NCBI RefSeq assembly: GCF_009923995.1
Contig: NZ_RFSK01000024.1
Location: forward strand, 1 to 64,000
Source of the DNA: Janthinobacterium sp.
Lineage (GTDB): Bacteria > Pseudomonadota > Gammaproteobacteria > Burkholderiales > Burkholderiaceae_D
Length of the DNA: 64,000 nucleotides
Reading direction: 5' to 3'
Part shown: positions 8,964 through 16,960 of the stretch, one piece after another
Layout of the letters: the number at the start of each line of letters is the position of its first letter
Numbering within the stretch: position 1 is the stretch's first letter
The notes under the pieces: model-generated
Seen by the model: only the letters and a program-made list of their open reading frames with translations
What the model was told of the DNA's origin: nothing
Database searches by the model: none
Made by a program: the position numbers and the translations under genes

Positions 8964-9866
8964 TCAGAATGGACATTCGTCCGTCGTGTCAGGCAAACCG
9001 GGAGCCGTCGCAAGGTAGACAACACCCAGTCCGTTGTTACACCAAGTCTGCAAACCATCCATGCAATGCCCTTCAATCGCTCGGAAAGCGGCCTGCGCGG
9101 CACCAAGCATCGACGTGCAGCCCAATAGGCGCCATGAGTGAACTTCGGGCACCACAATGCCCTTAGAACGGAAGTAGCGCTTTTGATCGAGCGCCCTGCA
9201 CTGCATTTCTTTGCCGCAGTACTTGGCAATGTAGCTGGCGATCTTGTGTGCACCAGTGACACCAAAGCCGAAACGATGCGGATCGCGGACGTTAACTTGC
9301 CCCATCTGTTCACCGTTCGGCCCGCAGCCCAGGACGCTTTGCCAGATCGAGCGCAGGAGCGCGTACATTTGTCGACCGGCGACCGCCACATGAAAGTGCA
9401 GCGCGCCGCGCTCCTGTTCCTCGATGACAGCGACGTAGTGAAATTGTTTGTGCTTGCCAAGCTTGCGGCAAAATGCTTTCCAGTGCTTGAGTGCTGTCTC
9501 ACGATCCACCATATTTTCTCGATACGTCAGCGTGACCATACGATCAGCGCCGATCTGTTTGCAGCAGTGCTTGACGTTCTTTTTCGCACGACGGCCAGCA
9601 TCATCATCGTTTGCTTCACGGTTTTCGGACTCGCCGCGCTTGACCTTCGTTTTGAGCAGCCTAGCGGGTCCTACAAAGTGCCGCTCCTTCGTTACTGTCA
9701 CTTCGCACTGTCCGTCCGGAAAAACGCGCTTACGGGCCGTATAGTTGTCGTTCCATGTGTTCTTAATTCCTTCATCGTCCCACCAATCCGGGCGATGTTG
9801 CGTAGATGGCTCCGCAGGCGAAAAATCAATTGACGCTAAAGCGTTTTCATAATCTAATTCGGTCAT
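8964..9866 (-). CDS. HUH rolling-circle replication initiator
   Basis: 300 residues. Nicks the double-stranded origin and starts rolling-circle synthesis of the phage strand (pII-like role). Motif 1 is MVTLTYREN near residue 110, the metal-binding HUH motif is LHFHVAV (His157, His159), and the tyrosine motif is SYIAKY (Tyr212, Tyr216). I chose the ATG at 9866, which has AGGA seven bases upstream. The longer frame to a GTG at 9971 would read through a strong hairpin and is unlikely. Confidence 0.85.
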   Translation of the reverse strand: MTELDYENALASIDFSPAEPSTQHRPDWWDDEGIKNTWNDNYTARKRVFPDGQCEVTVTKERHFVGPARLLKTKVKRGESENREANDDDAGRRAKKNVKHCCKQIGADRMVTLTYRENMVDRETALKHWKAFCRKLGKHKQFHYVAVIEEQERGALHFHVAVAGRQMYALLRSIWQSVLGCGPNGEQMGQVNVRDPHRFGFGVTGAHKIASYIAKYCGKEMQCRALDQKRYFRSKGIVVPEVHSWRLLGCTSMLGAAQAAFRAIEGHCMDGLQTWCNNGLGVVYLATAPGLPDTTDECPF

Positions 9867-9898
9867 TCGGTAGTCCTGTAACGGCAGGTTTATCGAAG

Positions 9899-9935
9899 GC
9901 CCCTGGCATTTAGTAGATGCCTGGGGCTTTTTTTT
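9899..9935 (+). terminator. Strong hairpin with T-tract upstream of the replication gene
   Basis: An 11-bp perfect stem GCCCCTGGCAT/ATGCCTGGGGC with a 7-base loop is followed by eight T on the plus strand. It reads as a terminator for plus-strand transcription, although no plus-strand gene precedes it inside the phage. It may instead serve as a structure in the single-stranded genome (packaging or minus-strand origin). Confidence 0.6.
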
Positions 9936-10028
9936 GTCCATCAAAAACTGATCTGAAATCCTGTGCTGCACTTGCCCGTAACTGCGCTTTCTAATGCTGT
10001 GTTCTTAAGTGTCCCTAATACAAGTTTA

Positions 10029-10063
10029 GCGGCGCTTCGCGCCGCCACCCGCGCTGCGCGCAG
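10029..10063. repeat. GC-rich hairpin pair, candidate phage origin
   Basis: A 7-bp perfect stem GCGGCGC/GCGCCGC with a TTC loop (10029-10045) is followed by the palindrome CTGCGCGCAG (10054-10063), in the gap between the replication initiator and the small regulator. HUH initiators nick at such structures. Assignment is by position and structure only. Confidence 0.4.
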
Positions 10064-10084
10064 ATTGCGGCACGAAGCTTTCCG

Positions 10085-10360
10085 CTACCGTTTGCGCAGC
10101 AATTGCTGACGTAGTAATTTCTCGATGACCTGATCCGGCGTAATGTCTTTGAAGCGGATATACGCCTTCAACCCTTCCAGCACCTGCGCATCTACATGCA
10201 CCGTCAGGAATACCTTGCCCTCATCGCGTAAGCGCTCCCTGCGCTCTTTTTGCCGTTGCGCACTGGACTTTGCCGCACCTGTCGCCGGACGCCCCCTGCC
10301 CCGTTTAATCGGGCCGAGCAGATCAATCGTCTTGTCATCCTCAGGCTGTTTCATGTGCAT
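10085..10360 (-). CDS. Small basic phage protein, probable DNA-binding regulator
   Basis: 91 residues. An AT-hook-like KRGRGRPATG and a highly charged helix (QRQKERRERLRDEGK) precede a short strand-helix-helix unit (VFLTVHVDAQVLEGLKAYI) reminiscent of ribbon-helix-helix proteins, which would bind DNA as dimers. It sits between two intergenic gaps beside the likely origin, so control of replication or copy number is plausible. No named family assigned. Confidence 0.6.
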   Translation of the reverse strand: MHMKQPEDDKTIDLLGPIKRGRGRPATGAAKSSAQRQKERRERLRDEGKVFLTVHVDAQVLEGLKAYIRFKDITPDQVIEKLLRQQLLRKR

Positions 10361-10591
10361 ACTTTCAAAACGGTTTTTCAGAGTGAGCGGTACTGGCCAA
10401 CGTGCAGCGCCGGGGCATTAAGCAAAGCGGCGGACTACCCGCTAAAACTTTGAAAACTTGTCGCTCCTCGCTCCGACACGCACGGGCCATCTGATGCCTT
10501 TACTTCAAAATCAAACGCCGACTTCGATATGCCCTCAAAGATTTTGCCCTTCGGGCCGCTTGTGCCACCACCCCGGAATTAACGTGACAAA
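10361..10591. other. Phage intergenic region downstream of the secretin gene
   Basis: 230 bp with no gene. In the filamentous-phage plan the main non-coding region holds origins and the packaging signal; this gap and 9867-10084 are the two candidates. GTGACAAATCAC just after the secretin stop is a short inverted repeat. Confidence 0.4.
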
Positions 10592-11914
10592 TCACTGTTT
10601 TTCAGATGTACGCGGAATTTGAGCGCTCAAGATCAGCACCAGATCGGTATGCAGCTTCGTTGAGGATCGCGCAGCCCACGAAGTCGGCAGGAAGGAGAAG
10701 CCAGAGGAGCTATCGACGGTTTGCGCATCGTTCAGACCGCCTATCAACAGCACCTCGCCATCATTGACCGTCACCGCCGTTTTGACCTGGCGCTTAATCA
10801 TTGTCGGGGAACCCGTCACGCCGCTGACAGTTGGCTTGAAACTGGAAATTTGGCCATCGATAGCAAGATTGATTTTGCCGTTACCTAACACCTTCGGCAG
10901 CACGTCGACAATCACGCCAGATGGCCGATACACGATGTTTTGAACGCTGTTGCCGGAGTTATCTTTGCCCGTGCTGGCAATCGTTGGCGTTTCATCCCCG
11001 ACCGTCAGCACCATCTTTTGATGATCGTCACCGACAATGCGGCTATTCGATACCTGTTTGAAGCGGCCATCGGTATTGAGCGCATCGATGACCAGCTGAA
11101 AATTTGTGCCGCGCAAGCTGATGGCGGACGCAGAGTTGACACTGCCAAGCGACGCGCCAAACTTAGCGCCCAACACATTAGCCATGATAGAAATCCCGCG
11201 GCCCGAGCTGGCGTTATCCGTCACCTCGACCCACGATGCAGACACATCGACCATGCGCGGCAATTGATCCAATGCGCCAAGCAGAATGCGCATTTTGTTT
11301 AACTCGGATGGACTCCCCGTGAGCACCAATTGATTCCCTGCAGCGACTGCACTTCGAGAGCCAAAAGCAGCGACCAGCACCGGCACCAAAAAATCTGCCG
11401 AACGACTGGCCGGCGCGTATACCTCCGATTCATCGTCACGACGCCGGCCGCCAGTATGGCTACCAAAGCCGCTAACACTTTCGGCGCCAAACTGCTCTTC
11501 CTCAGACTTAAGCCTGTTTAGCGGAGCGAACAAAGCTGCAGCAGCCGACGAATTCGCCGGAGCGCTGGCGTCCTGCACAACGGGCGAAACCGGAGCTTGC
11601 GCCATACGCGATGACTGCGCCGCACGCAGGTAGTAAACGCCGTCGCGCAACTCAGACGAAATACCAAGGTCAGCCAGAACGCCCTCAACAAACACAGGCA
11701 ATTGCTGCACCGTCAAGGAGCGTACAGAAACTGAAATTTTCCGGTCCAGCGCCAGTGCATCGGGGGCGATAACAAAGTCACGCTCCAGCAGGTTTTTATA
11801 GGTGGCCTGCGCAAATGCCAGCAAAGAGGCAGAGGACATATTGATCGTTACAGGCTGATCGCTGGCCATGGCCATACACGGCAACAGCATCAAGTACAGG
11901 AGCCATTTTTTCAT
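10592..11914 (-). CDS. pIV-like secretin (phage export channel)
   Basis: 440 residues. Outer-membrane secretin through which progeny phage leave the cell. A signal peptide (MKKWLLYLMLLPCMAMAS) precedes N-terminal N-domains (NMSSASLLAFAQATYKNLL) and a Ser/Ala-rich linker. The C-terminal secretin domain has TVNDGEVLLIGGLNDAQ and ends in a beta strand (DLVLILSAQIP). I start it at the ATG at 11914, with GAGGTG just upstream; this overlaps the zot stop by 4 bases, implying coupled translation. Carrying its own secretin makes the phage independent of host type II secretion. Confidence 0.9.
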   Translation of the reverse strand: MKKWLLYLMLLPCMAMASDQPVTINMSSASLLAFAQATYKNLLERDFVIAPDALALDRKISVSVRSLTVQQLPVFVEGVLADLGISSELRDGVYYLRAAQSSRMAQAPVSPVVQDASAPANSSAAAALFAPLNRLKSEEEQFGAESVSGFGSHTGGRRRDDESEVYAPASRSADFLVPVLVAAFGSRSAVAAGNQLVLTGSPSELNKMRILLGALDQLPRMVDVSASWVEVTDNASSGRGISIMANVLGAKFGASLGSVNSASAISLRGTNFQLVIDALNTDGRFKQVSNSRIVGDDHQKMVLTVGDETPTIASTGKDNSGNSVQNIVYRPSGVIVDVLPKVLGNGKINLAIDGQISSFKPTVSGVTGSPTMIKRQVKTAVTVNDGEVLLIGGLNDAQTVDSSSGFSFLPTSWAARSSTKLHTDLVLILSAQIPRTSEKQ

Positions 11915-13056
11915 TCTGCACCTCGCACCCATAAGCCCGGCTCAATCTGCGCTATCCAGCCCCCATCCACAAAGCGGAAACGCAATGCCTGTATCACACG
12001 GCCGTCTGACAGGCTGACCATGTACTTGTGCCCCTGGCTCATGTAACCCACGCCCGTAACTGACTTTGAATAGACAAACTCTTCGCTTTTCTGACCTTCT
12101 ACAGCCCCGAAATGGGGCGCCGCAAAGTGATAACCAAAAATGCCAAGCACGGCGCCCAGCAATAAGGAACAAAGGAGAAATTTAGACATATGTTTGTGTG
12201 GTGGCTTAGGTGGAAGCGCCCGAGGACGCAAAAGCGATAAAGCGGCAGGCGTAGCCTGCAATGGCCCGATGAAATCGGGAGGAATACCCACCACTGCGGA
12301 CAAGTGCCATGCCGATAGCAATGAATGCGCTCCATGCGGATAGGTATCTGAAAAGACTTGAGTGGTGTTATAGGCATTGTTCAAATCGTCGCCACGGAAA
12401 TACCAGCGATCGGCCACAAGAGCATCGGGAGAAGCGCCCAAGCGAACAACGCCAATATGCAGACGCGGCATGCTGCCCGAGGATGCGCCCGCCGTCATCA
12501 AGGCGATAGCCGGGCTCAACAAAGGCACCTTCATGCGATCCAGCCGGTTCAAGCGCACCACATACTCAAGGAGCGATTCACGCAACTGTTTATCAACCTG
12601 GCTAATGTTCTGCATGATGAAAAAAATGTCCCATCCGTACTTGCGCCCATGGATGGCCCATTCGAGCATTTCAGCCCTGCCCTTGTCTTGAAAATTGCGT
12701 GTATTGAGCCATGATCCACACTCATCTAGGATGAGCGCCCCATTGTGAGACTCGTCAAAACCCGGCAGCAACTTAGGCGACGGCGCAATGGCTGTAATTC
12801 CTGCGCGGCCATACTCCAAAATTGGCTCAAACTGAATAAATCGATTACCACTACCGATCATGTACAGATCGACCGCTGACGGCTTATCAGACACGCGGAT
12901 GACAACGCTCTTATCGTTCGCTGGCATCAGATGTTCAAGGAAAACGTCACAGTTTGTTGCCACCCTCTTACCATCCCGCAGGTAGCGCCTAACCTGATCA
13001 ATTGCCGCCTTACCCTTACCGCTGCCGAGCTTGCCGGTGATCGCATAAACAGCCAT
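11911..13056 (-). CDS. Zot/pI-like assembly ATPase
   Basis: 381 residues. Inner-membrane motor for filamentous phage assembly (zonular occludens toxin family). Walker A is GKLGSGKG at residues 8-15 and Walker B is ALILDECGSW. A single membrane helix (FLLCSLLLGAVLGIFGYHF) near residue 300 separates the cytoplasmic ATPase from a periplasmic C-terminal part. It lies between the pVI-like gene and the secretin, the classical order. Confidence 0.93.
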   Translation of the reverse strand: MAVYAITGKLGSGKGKAAIDQVRRYLRDGKRVATNCDVFLEHLMPANDKSVVIRVSDKPSAVDLYMIGSGNRFIQFEPILEYGRAGITAIAPSPKLLPGFDESHNGALILDECGSWLNTRNFQDKGRAEMLEWAIHGRKYGWDIFFIMQNISQVDKQLRESLLEYVVRLNRLDRMKVPLLSPAIALMTAGASSGSMPRLHIGVVRLGASPDALVADRWYFRGDDLNNAYNTTQVFSDTYPHGAHSLLSAWHLSAVVGIPPDFIGPLQATPAALSLLRPRALPPKPPHKHMSKFLLCSLLLGAVLGIFGYHFAAPHFGAVEGQKSEEFVYSKSVTGVGYMSQGHKYMVSLSDGRVIQALRFRFVDGGWIAQIEPGLWVRGAE

Positions 13057-13065
13057 ATCAATACC

Positions 13066-13401
13066 CTATTTTGCGACTAAATTAATGCCTTTTTTATTAA
13101 TGACATATATCTGGCAAGCAAGCCATACAGACACATAGCAAGACGCCGCCGCCATCGTAGTACCATTAAAAGCGATGCCAAGCCCAACAGCAAAATTGGG
13201 ATGCAAAGACGAAATTCCAGAAATCCCCTGCGCACAAACGCCACGGACACATGAGATACCCGTAGTTAAAAGGGTGGCAGCCAAACCAACAAATATAACG
13301 ACAGCAGACACACGGAAAGCTTTTTCAGCGACCATAAATCTTCCAAAAAAACTAATCAGGAAGGTAATAATATGTACGAGTAATTGACCAAGGAGCGGCA
13401 T
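13066..13401 (-). CDS. pVI-like minor coat/membrane protein
   Basis: 111 residues with three to four hydrophobic segments (LLVHIITFLISFFGRF, VSAVVIFVGLAATLLTTGI, a C-terminal one) and the position between pIII-like and Zot genes typical of pVI analogues (DUF2523/DUF5455 types). AGGAGC lies upstream of the ATG at 13401, two bases from the pIII-like stop. Role inferred from gene order and hydropathy. Confidence 0.7.
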   Translation of the reverse strand: MPLLGQLLVHIITFLISFFGRFMVAEKAFRVSAVVIFVGLAATLLTTGISCVRGVCAQGISGISSLHPNFAVGLGIAFNGTTMAAASCYVSVWLACQIYVINKKGINLVAK

Positions 13402-13403
13402 GA

Positions 13404-14672
<1,269 letters not shown>

Positions 14673-14674
14673 TT

Positions 14675-14702
14675 AAAAAAAAGGGGCGACACAAGCCGCC
14701 CC
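14675..14702 (-). terminator. Terminator between the pVIII-like and pIII-like genes
   Basis: On the minus strand GGGGCG/CGCCCC with an 8-base loop is followed by eight T. It lies just downstream of the major coat gene, where M13-type phages also have a terminator that keeps coat mRNA in excess. Confidence 0.85.
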
Positions 14703-14722
14703 GTGCACAGGAAATGCGACGA

Positions 14723-14938
14723 TTAACCGGCCTTCGAGAATGCCTTTTTCATCATCTTGATGCCCCAGAAGCCACCGGCCACGACCACGGCGACGGCGAA
14801 CGCAGCCGTGATGTAGGTACTGGCGGTACCCGACAATGCCGTGATCGCTGCGACACAATCATCGCCAGCAGCCGATGCACCTGCGGAAACAGCAACAGCA
14901 CCGACCAGAGCCAAACCGCGCAGAATATTTTTGTTCAT
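14723..14938 (-). CDS. pVIII-like major coat protein
   Basis: 71 residues. A signal sequence (NILRGLALVGAVAVSAGASA) with likely cleavage after ASA leaves a mature protein of about 47 residues. That has an acidic start (GDD), a membrane-spanning core (AAFAVAVVVAGGFWGI) and a basic DNA-facing end (KMMKKAFSKAG), the classic coat layout. One cysteine near the mature N-terminus is unusual. AAGGGA lies before the ATG at 14938; the longer frame upstream is not coding. Confidence 0.9.
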   Translation of the reverse strand: MNKNILRGLALVGAVAVSAGASAAGDDCVAAITALSGTASTYITAAFAVAVVVAGGFWGIKMMKKAFSKAG

Positions 14939-15000
14939 TTTCAATCCCTTAAAAGTTGGCCTACAGATACGATTAACGACGGCCACGCGCCAAAAGAGAG

Positions 15001-15108
15001 CTAATCCAGAATTTCGATGGAGCGCCGGATAATTCGCTGTATCGAGCCAGCCGCGTACCCAATACCAAAAGCGCTTAAGGCGTAACCGACAGCAGCCGCA
15101 ATACTCAT
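15001..15108 (-). CDS. Tiny phage membrane protein 1 (35 aa)
   Basis: 35 residues starting MSIAAAVGYALSAFGIGYAA and ending in a basic/hydrophobic tail RIIRRSIEILD. Its ATG overlaps the stop of the preceding 35-residue ORF by one base, so translation is probably coupled. Size, single hydrophobic segment and position before the major coat gene fit the pVII/pIX class of minor coat proteins. Confidence 0.65.
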   Translation of the reverse strand: MSIAAAVGYALSAFGIGYAAGSIQRIIRRSIEILD

Positions 15109-15215
15109 TATTTATGCTCCAAAAAGCGGGCAATAACGTACTTGACCAAGTACACGCCGCAGACAAACAGGCCAGCTAAAAACAGAATCGGCCAGATGCT
15201 TTTAAGCAGTGTCAT
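15108..15215 (-). CDS. Tiny phage membrane protein 2 (35 aa)
   Basis: 35 residues with one membrane helix (IWPILFLAGLFVCGVYLV) and a basic C-terminus (ARFLEHK). The start codon overlaps the preceding gene's stop (ATGA) and its own stop overlaps the next start (TAATG). Likely pVII/pIX-type minor coat protein; role inferred. Confidence 0.65.
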   Translation of the reverse strand: MTLLKSIWPILFLAGLFVCGVYLVKYVIARFLEHK

Positions 15216-15451
15216 CGTTGCGCCCCCGCGATCCAGCCAAGTACGAAAATCACGACCAAAATGCACGGCAAAAACATGGATTCCAACTCCTGTTGTTCAG
15301 ACTGTGCCCGTGCAAACTCCTCCCCGGACTGGACAACCCAACCACACGTTTGCGCTTTTGAGTCCGAAGGAAGGGGAGCAGGTATGTACATCGACAAGCT
15401 GCGAAGCCGACCTGAATCATCAACAAACGCGGCATCAAGACAGGCAGGCAT
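15212..15451 (-). CDS. Small phage protein with C-terminal membrane helix
   Basis: 79 residues. A polar N-terminal part (FVDDSGRLRSLSMYIPAP) with one internal cysteine leads to a C-terminal helix (MFLPCILVVIFVLGWIAGA). It begins 6 bp after the ssDNA-binding gene and overlaps the next ORF by 4 bases. Family not recognised; probably a minor structural or assembly protein. Confidence 0.6.
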   Translation of the reverse strand: MPACLDAAFVDDSGRLRSLSMYIPAPLPSDSKAQTCGWVVQSGEEFARAQSEQQELESMFLPCILVVIFVLGWIAGAQR

Positions 15452-15456
15452 GGAAA

Positions 15457-15798
15457 TTACGATGCAGCTTGCTGACCAGGGTTAGGCTTGGCAGCGGAAG
15501 CCACGGCAGCCGCTTTTGCTTGCGAGGCGGCAGAAACTGGAGTGATGGAGAAGACTTGCGCGCCGACACGTTTGTCTTGCGAGATCGATACTTCAAACTC
15601 GACCTCGTACATGCCCGGCTGAGTGTCTTTGAAGCGCTCCGGCAAGACCAGCTCACCGATTAACGGCTCGATGACGCCGGTATCGCGGTTTGGCTTGTGG
15701 ACGATGCATTGCGCCATACGCATATCGTAGTCATTGCCGGTTTTTTTCGAACGGCCAGCCACTTGAGTGACATGCAAAATTTGGATGGTGTTTTTCAT
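15457..15798 (-). CDS. Phage ssDNA-binding protein (pV-like)
   Basis: 113 residues, small OB-fold-like protein that should coat the single-stranded genome before assembly. A strand-rich core (MKNTIQILHVTQVAGRSKK, MYEVEFEVSISQDKR) is followed by an Ala/Lys-rich flexible tail. First gene of the structural operon, with GGGAAGAG before its ATG and a promoter region shared with the divergent DUF2726 gene. Assignment by size, position and resemblance to inovirus ssDNA-binding proteins. Confidence 0.75.
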   Translation of the reverse strand: MKNTIQILHVTQVAGRSKKTGNDYDMRMAQCIVHKPNRDTGVIEPLIGELVLPERFKDTQPGMYEVEFEVSISQDKRVGAQVFSITPVSAASQAKAAAVASAAKPNPGQQAAS

Positions 15799-15838
15799 TC
15801 TCTTCCCTCTTTAGTAGATTTGCCCGCTAGAGCAATTG

Positions 15839-15857
15839 AGCACGGTTGTGCTATGGT
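15839..15857 (+). promoter_or_regulatory. Inverted repeat fused to an extended -10 box, copy 1
   Basis: AGCAC-GGTT-GTGCT (15839-15852) runs directly into TGCTATGGT, an extended -10-like element, 34 bp upstream of the phage DUF2726 gene. The same arrangement recurs at 16381, upstream of the other plus-strand phage gene. Likely a shared operator/promoter. Confidence 0.5.
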
Positions 15858-15891
15858 TTTAACAACTTTCCCAACAAATGGAACTACCTAA

Positions 15892-16374
15892 ATGCTTACG
15901 AGCTTTCTTCAATTTTTTGTCATCATCCTGGCAATTGTTTTAGTCGTCAGTACCGTCATAAATCCGAAAAGCAGCAGTTCAAAAAGCCCACTAACGCTGA
16001 GCAAAAAGCAGCTACTGACGAACCGAGAACAACAAATGTTTTCTGTACTGTCCTCTGCCCTGCCTGAATGCGTCGTCCTTGCTCAGGTCTCGTTTTCTGC
16101 GCTTGTGACCGCCGAAGGCTGGCAATCCCGCAATCGCTTCAATCGCAAAGTGGCCGACTTCGTTTTATGCAGCAAACAAATGAACGTCATCGCAGTGATC
16201 GAGCTAGACGACCGCAGCCACATAGGCCGCGAACTACTGGACAGGGAGCGTGACGCCATGCTCAAACAAGCCGGGTACACCACAATTCGCTATCACAGCA
16301 TTCCGCCAACAGAAATCATCCGACGCGATATCGAAAACCTACTTATGGCGGAATACAACGCCCGTCGCGCATAA
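15892..16374 (+). CDS. DUF2726 domain protein, prophage copy
   Basis: 160 residues. An N-terminal membrane helix (FLQFFVIILAIVLVVS) and short basic linker precede a DUF2726 domain with NRFNRKVADFVLCS and NVIAVIELDDRSH. It is clearly paralogous to the chromosomal protein at 5266-5760, with long identical blocks. Oriented against the phage structural operon and next to the regulator, a position usual for accessory genes. Biochemical function unknown; the D...ExD core suggests a nuclease-like fold. Confidence 0.75.
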   Translation: MLTSFLQFFVIILAIVLVVSTVINPKSSSSKSPLTLSKKQLLTNREQQMFSVLSSALPECVVLAQVSFSALVTAEGWQSRNRFNRKVADFVLCSKQMNVIAVIELDDRSHIGRELLDRERDAMLKQAGYTTIRYHSIPPTEIIRRDIENLLMAEYNARRA

Positions 16375-16380
16375 AGTCCG

Positions 16381-16434
16381 GCACAGATGTGCTATCGTTT
16401 ACTCACACGACGTGAGATTGCAAGAATCTCTCAC
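16381..16434 (+). promoter_or_regulatory. Regulatory region of the phage regulator (copy 2 of the motif)
   Basis: GCAC-AGAT-GTGC (16381-16392) leads into TGCTATCGT, matching the 15839 site. Immediately downstream CTCAC-N5-GTGAG (16402-16416) and another CTCAC (16430-16434) give spaced half-sites, a typical repressor operator array in front of a small HTH gene. Confidence 0.5.
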
Positions 16435-16477
16435 GTGGAGAGAATATATCATGATGAGAGATTATTGACGGAGAGAA

Positions 16478-16852
<375 letters not shown>

Positions 16853-16918
16853 GGGGACTGTGGCGTGGCGGCGCTGTTGATGCCCGCCTCGCGCGGCCGT
16901 TTTGGAAACGGACACGCG

Positions 16919-16947
16919 AGGATAGGGGTATCAGGGGCGCACGTCAA
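16919..16947 (-). promoter_or_regulatory. Promoter of the tRNA gene
   Basis: On the minus strand TTGACG (16947-16942), exactly 17 bp, then TATCCT (16924-16919), followed by a GC-rich discriminator typical of stringently controlled stable-RNA promoters. The start would be about 60 bp before the tRNA. Confidence 0.7.
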
Positions 16948-16960
16948 GCCCTATTGGCTT

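Noticed and set aside
9867-9971. Longer start of the replication initiator (GTG at 9971)
   Set aside because: It would translate through a strong hairpin; the ATG at 9866 has a good ribosome site.
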